A model generated the notes under the pieces. It saw nothing but the letters and a program-made list of their open reading frames with translations. It made no database searches and was not told the DNA's origin. Shown here one piece after another: positions 21,419 to 24,592 of a DNA stretch of 24,592 nt. Numbering within the stretch: position 1 is the first letter of the stretch; every line of letters starts with the position of its first letter. The position numbers were made by a program, and so were the translations under genes. Origin of the DNA: Coraliomargarita sp. CAG:312 (GTDB taxonomy: Bacteria > Verrucomicrobiota > Verrucomicrobiia > Opitutales > Intestinicryptomonadaceae); the NCBI GenBank assembly GCA_000438015.1, contig FR901612.1:18020-42611 (forward strand), read 5' to 3'.

Positions 21419-23343
21419 TGCCCGCAGACAAAGAAAATTTTGTCGAACTTCTGGCGCCCGCGCGCGATTGCGGCGTAGCGCGCGAGGCAATACTTGCCGG
21501 AGCGGACGCTGTTTACATAGGCGCGTCCGATTTTGGCGCCCGCGCGGCGGCTGCAAACCGGTTGGATGATATATCCCAACTCTGCAAATTCGCCCATGTT
21601 TTCGGATGCAAAGTGTATGTGGCTCTCAATACGATTTTGACCGACGCCGAACTCCCGCGCGCCGAAGATCTAGCCCGAAAGCTTTGCGAAATAGGCGTGG
21701 ACGCCTTAATCGTGCAGGATATGGGACTGGCTTGCCGTCTGGCGCGCTTTTTGCCTATGCCGCTTCATGCTAGCACCCAATGCGATATCCGCTCGCCGGA
21801 AAAAGCCGAGTTTTTTGATTCTCTCGGATTTGAGACTATTGTTCTTGCCCGGGAGCTTTCCCTTTCGCAAATCGGTGAAATATCCCGGAAGGTGAAAGCC
21901 AGGATAGAGTGTTTCGTCCACGGTGCGCTTTGCGTTTCATACAGCGGATGCTGCTACCTCAGCTATGCGATAGGCGGGCGGAGCGGAAACCGCGGCGAGT
22001 GCGCCCAGCCTTGCAGAATGAAGTATAGGCTTGTGGATGCGGACGGGGCGGAGATTTCGGCGCCCGCGCACTTTTTGTCTTTGAGGGATATGAATAGGTC
22101 TGCCTATGTCGGCGACATGCTGGATGCCGGCGTGCGTTCCTTTAAAATAGAAGGAAGATTGAAGGATGCTGCGTACGTTAAAAATGTAGTGGCGCACTAC
22201 AGAGAAATCTTGGATGCTGAAATTGCCGCGCGCGGATTGTTGCGCACTTCTTTTGGAGAGTCGGAGACTTCATTTTCGCCGGACCTGTCCAAGACATTCA
22301 ACAGGGGATTTACCGAATACCATCTCAATGGAACATCGCCGGGATGCGCAGGCTTTGAAAGCCCAAAATCAAAGGGAGAATTTTTGGGGACGGTTGAGAA
22401 GTGCATAAAAAACGGATTTTTCTTCCGCGGAGCTGATAAGGTTTTTCACAACGGAGACGGGCTGTTTTTCGACAGTTGCGCGGGTTTGTTCCCTCCGTTT
22501 GGCGCTTCGGTAGGCGGCGTCCGCGAAAACGAGGTCTTTCTGGGAAAACCTGGCGAGCGCGTCGAAATCCCGCGCGGCGCAAGAATATGGCGCAATTTCG
22601 ACATAGATTTTTCCCGGAGGCTAAAACCTCTGTCCGTTCGTAGAATGGCGGTATGTTTTAAGGTTTGGGAGGATGGCGACCATTACGGGTTCGAGGTAAA
22701 GCTTTGCGACTCGCGCGCGGTTTCGGCGGAGCTTTTGCTGCCGAAAGCGGATGCTGTTTTGGCTCAAAATCCGTTGGCTTCAAAAGAAAAAATCGCATCG
22801 GCACTTTGCAAGCTCGGGGGCACAAATTATAAATGCCTTCCGGACGGAGTGTTGTTCGATTGCCGTTCTGTTCCGTTTTTCAATCCGGCTAGGATAAACG
22901 ACATAAGGAGGCGCCTTATAGAGCTGTTGGAATCTTCCATATTGGATGGTTTTGCCCGCGCGGGCGGGAAAATTGGAACAGAGGCTATGCGGGCGTTTTC
23001 TCCTCCGAAATCTTTAGCATCAGCCATTCCGACAGATTTTTCGGCAAACGTATTAAACCGAGCCGCCGCGAATTTCTATGCAGATGCAGGAGTAAAACTT
23101 TCGGAGTTTGCCGCGGAGTCCGGGAAAGTCGGACTTGTCGGGCGGCGCGTAATGTCAACCAAACATTGCATATTGCGCGAGCTTGGAATGTGCAAAAAGA
23201 AAGTTGCTACAACTTTCAAAGAGCCTTTGAGGCTTTTGAATGAAGACGTGGAACTTGAAGTAAAACTCAATTGCGCAAAATGCGAATGCGAACTTTTCTT
23301 AATTTCTTCCCGCAGAGCCTGTGGACGAAATTGCATGCGCTAA
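21418..23343 (+). CDS. U32-family peptidase-like protein, RlhA type
   Basis: This 641-residue protein has the length of RlhA, which hydroxylates C2501 of 23S rRNA, rather than the shorter TrhP group that acts on tRNA uridine 34. The U32 barrel begins ELLAPARDCGVAREAILAGADAVYIG. It includes LHASTQCDIRS (117-126) and the family signature with a cysteine set: CFVHGALCVSYSGCCYLS followed by GNRGECAQPCR (cysteines 172, 178, 179, 195, 199), probably holding an Fe-S cluster. A central domain of about 200 residues follows. The C-terminus has TKHCILRELGMC and then NCAKCECELF, a second cysteine cluster known from other U32 C-terminal domains. Finding both in one protein is notable. Start and stop overlap with the CPBP gene indicate one operon. 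Confidence 0.85.
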   Translation: MPADKENFVELLAPARDCGVAREAILAGADAVYIGASDFGARAAAANRLDDISQLCKFAHVFGCKVYVALNTILTDAELPRAEDLARKLCEIGVDALIVQDMGLACRLARFLPMPLHASTQCDIRSPEKAEFFDSLGFETIVLARELSLSQIGEISRKVKARIECFVHGALCVSYSGCCYLSYAIGGRSGNRGECAQPCRMKYRLVDADGAEISAPAHFLSLRDMNRSAYVGDMLDAGVRSFKIEGRLKDAAYVKNVVAHYREILDAEIAARGLLRTSFGESETSFSPDLSKTFNRGFTEYHLNGTSPGCAGFESPKSKGEFLGTVEKCIKNGFFFRGADKVFHNGDGLFFDSCAGLFPPFGASVGGVRENEVFLGKPGERVEIPRGARIWRNFDIDFSRRLKPLSVRRMAVCFKVWEDGDHYGFEVKLCDSRAVSAELLLPKADAVLAQNPLASKEKIASALCKLGGTNYKCLPDGVLFDCRSVPFFNPARINDIRRRLIELLESSILDGFARAGGKIGTEAMRAFSPPKSLASAIPTDFSANVLNRAAANFYADAGVKLSEFAAESGKVGLVGRRVMSTKHCILRELGMCKKKVATTFKEPLRLLNEDVELEVKLNCAKCECELFLISSRRACGRNCMR

Positions 23344-23554
23344 TGTTTTACTTAAAATCTCCTAGAGAGCCAAAATACGCATTCTATTGCATTAAAAAAA
23401 CGGAAACTTTAGGAAAGTTTGCAGTAGGTTTAATCCAAGAAGCCTGCGTCGCGTTTTTAGCGTTCATTTTTTTTTAAGAGAGTTTTCTATTGCCGGTATT
23501 TTTATACAACTTTGAAACACACAAAATTTTCTCAAGAGCATCTCCGGCAGGTTG
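23344..23554. other. Short gap between the U32 gene and the recombinase gene
   Basis: It contains a small AT-rich hairpin, aaacttt/aaagttt (23404-23420), and a T9 run near 23467-23475, either of which may end the convergent transcripts. Neither makes a strong terminator. No tRNA gene, attachment-site repeat or open frame worth calling was found. Confidence 0.4.
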
Positions 23555-24553
23555 TCAGTTGAAAAAAACTTTAGCATCCATATTGGATATTCCGCGCATA
23601 TTGACGTATCGGGAGCGCAAAAGAGAAACATCGCAATGCCCCATATTCAATTGCAGGCGGGGCAGGTTTTTAAATCTCTTTGCATGGTAGCTTGCGTAAG
23701 TGTGGCGCAAAATATCTTGGACCCATATGTTTTTGAATCCTGAGTCGTTTCTAATTTTCCTCCATTTTTTATTCCAGTTGCGCGGGCAGACGGGCGCGGA
23801 CGGAACCGGATTAAATTCCATAAGAATGCGTTTAAGCGCCGGGCATACCTCGATTTGCCTAACCCCTCCAGTTTTAGAACATTGGGAGCGCACAGTAATG
23901 GATTTTTCCGCAAGGTCTATATCGCTCCATGCAATGCGGCGCACCTCACGCGGGCGGATGCCTGCAAAAATTAAAAGTCCTATAGCGGGTAGGCATTCTT
24001 TATATTTTGGCAATTTTGCCGTTCTTAGAAGATTTTTTATTTGCGGGATAGATAGCGGAGAAATCTCTTTTTCTATAACTTTGCGGCGCTCCACAAATTT
24101 AATTGGATTGCGGTCGCACCATTCGCGACGCAATGCAAACTCAAATAATCCGTGGAGCATAATGCGCGCTTTATTAAATTGGCTCGGGGTGGAAAAGGTT
24201 TCCGACAGCAACTTTTCACAGTCATGCAGCCTGAAATCAGAGAAATTGCGTTTGGCTAGATTTGTATTGGATTTTATCAAGCGATTCCCGATATATCGGA
24301 TATCGCGAATAGAATCTGGCCGCAAATGGCGTTTTGCTTGCAAATAAAGAGAAAATCCTTCCGCAAGTTGCATTTCTTTTGAGCGGACATGGCGCTTGCC
24401 TGTTTCAATTATTTTGGAACAATATTGAATAGGCGCAATATTGGAACCTTGAGGAAAGGTATCTAGGATGTTTTTTACTAGCCTTGCGGCATCTAGAATT
24501 GATATGCCAGTTCCTCCCAAAAGGGCCTGCGCGGATAAGATTTCATTTGTCAT
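23555..24553 (-). CDS. Tyrosine recombinase (site-specific integrase family)
   Basis: This 332-residue recombinase would cut and rejoin DNA through a phosphotyrosine link. The SAM-like core-binding domain covers about 60-150 (EGFSLYLQAKRHLRPDSIRD onward). The catalytic domain has Arg200 (FAGIRPREVRRI), Lys227 (CSKTGGVRQIEV), Arg283 (DILRHTYASYH), His306 (LNMGHCDVS) and Tyr316 (LRSRYVNM). The first histidine of the HxxR box is replaced by aspartate 280, a tolerated change in some members. The N-terminal 60 residues are extra and unassigned. The start at 24553 directly follows a perfect hairpin, with no ribosome site. No integration target or cargo is seen on the left, so if it belongs to a mobile element the element extends to the right of the window. 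It could instead act on invertible DNA nearby. Confidence 0.9.
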   Translation of the reverse strand: MTNEILSAQALLGGTGISILDAARLVKNILDTFPQGSNIAPIQYCSKIIETGKRHVRSKEMQLAEGFSLYLQAKRHLRPDSIRDIRYIGNRLIKSNTNLAKRNFSDFRLHDCEKLLSETFSTPSQFNKARIMLHGLFEFALRREWCDRNPIKFVERRKVIEKEISPLSIPQIKNLLRTAKLPKYKECLPAIGLLIFAGIRPREVRRIAWSDIDLAEKSITVRSQCSKTGGVRQIEVCPALKRILMEFNPVPSAPVCPRNWNKKWRKIRNDSGFKNIWVQDILRHTYASYHAKRFKNLPRLQLNMGHCDVSLLRSRYVNMRGISNMDAKVFFN

Positions 24554-24568
24554 GGTATTTAGAATACC
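24554..24568. promoter_or_regulatory. Palindrome abutting the recombinase start codon
   Basis: ggtatt and aatacc flank tag, a perfect 6-bp dyad whose edge touches the ATG. As RNA it would form a hairpin just before the start codon; as DNA it could be an autorepression site. No Shine-Dalgarno sequence lies in the available upstream sequence. Confidence 0.4.
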
Positions 24569-24592
24569 CGTGTCAACTCCAAAAATCTAAAA

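Noticed and set aside
1..24592. CRISPR array, insertion sequence or rRNA gene
   Set aside because: No spaced direct repeats, transposase gene or rRNA sequence was seen anywhere in the window.

Overview
The window looks like a chromosomal segment of a Verrucomicrobiota bacterium, probably an Opitutales-type lineage from a gut or other host-associated niche. The evidence is three secreted proteins ending in PEP-CTERM-type tails (PEP motif, short hydrophobic helix, RKR), an alpha-L-fucosidase, a Tat-exported sugar-isomerase-like protein and a Gfo/Idh/MocA oxidoreductase. Base composition is mixed: the surface-protein block (about 1.8-8.6 kb) is visibly AT-rich, while the his/aro and U32 peptidase genes are clearly more GC-rich. 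The taxonomic call is inference, since no rRNA gene is present.

Layout, left to right. (1) 1-1689, plus strand: the 3' part of a GltD-type NADPH-dependent flavoprotein overlaps surE, followed by an intrinsic terminator. (2) 1790-8558, minus strand: three PEP-CTERM surface proteins, with a tightly coupled ATP-grasp ligase / HAD phosphatase pair between the first two. (3) 8758-12116, minus strand: GH29 fucosidase, Tat-exported hydroxypyruvate-isomerase-like protein and a 47-residue lipoprotein. (4) 12266-16084, plus strand: dicarboxylate/amino-acid:cation symporter, AraC-family regulator and Gfo/Idh/MocA oxidoreductase. (5) 16671-20311, minus strand: a biosynthetic operon aroC - degenerate CobW-like protein - hisC - hisB. 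(6) 20420-23343, plus strand: a CPBP membrane protease whose stop codon overlaps the start of an RlhA-type U32 gene. (7) 23555-24553, minus strand: a tyrosine recombinase at the right edge.

The most interesting structure lies between the AraC-type gene and the oxidoreductase. A perfect 19-bp inverted repeat (14847-14865 and 14938-14956) encloses 72 bp. That segment holds a good sigma70-type promoter (TTGTCT, 16 bp, TATTAT with an extended TG) aimed at the oxidoreductase. This is the architecture of an invertible promoter (inverton). The left repeat contains the last codons and stop of the AraC-type gene, so inversion would leave that protein intact while reversing the promoter. A tyrosine recombinase of the general class that flips such switches lies about 8.6 kb away; whether it acts here is unknown.

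Other points of note are a one-base defect at the start of the first PEP-CTERM gene, a tandemly duplicated terminator arm, a P-loop protein in the aro/his operon that has lost its Walker A lysine, and several palindromes lying directly on translation starts.
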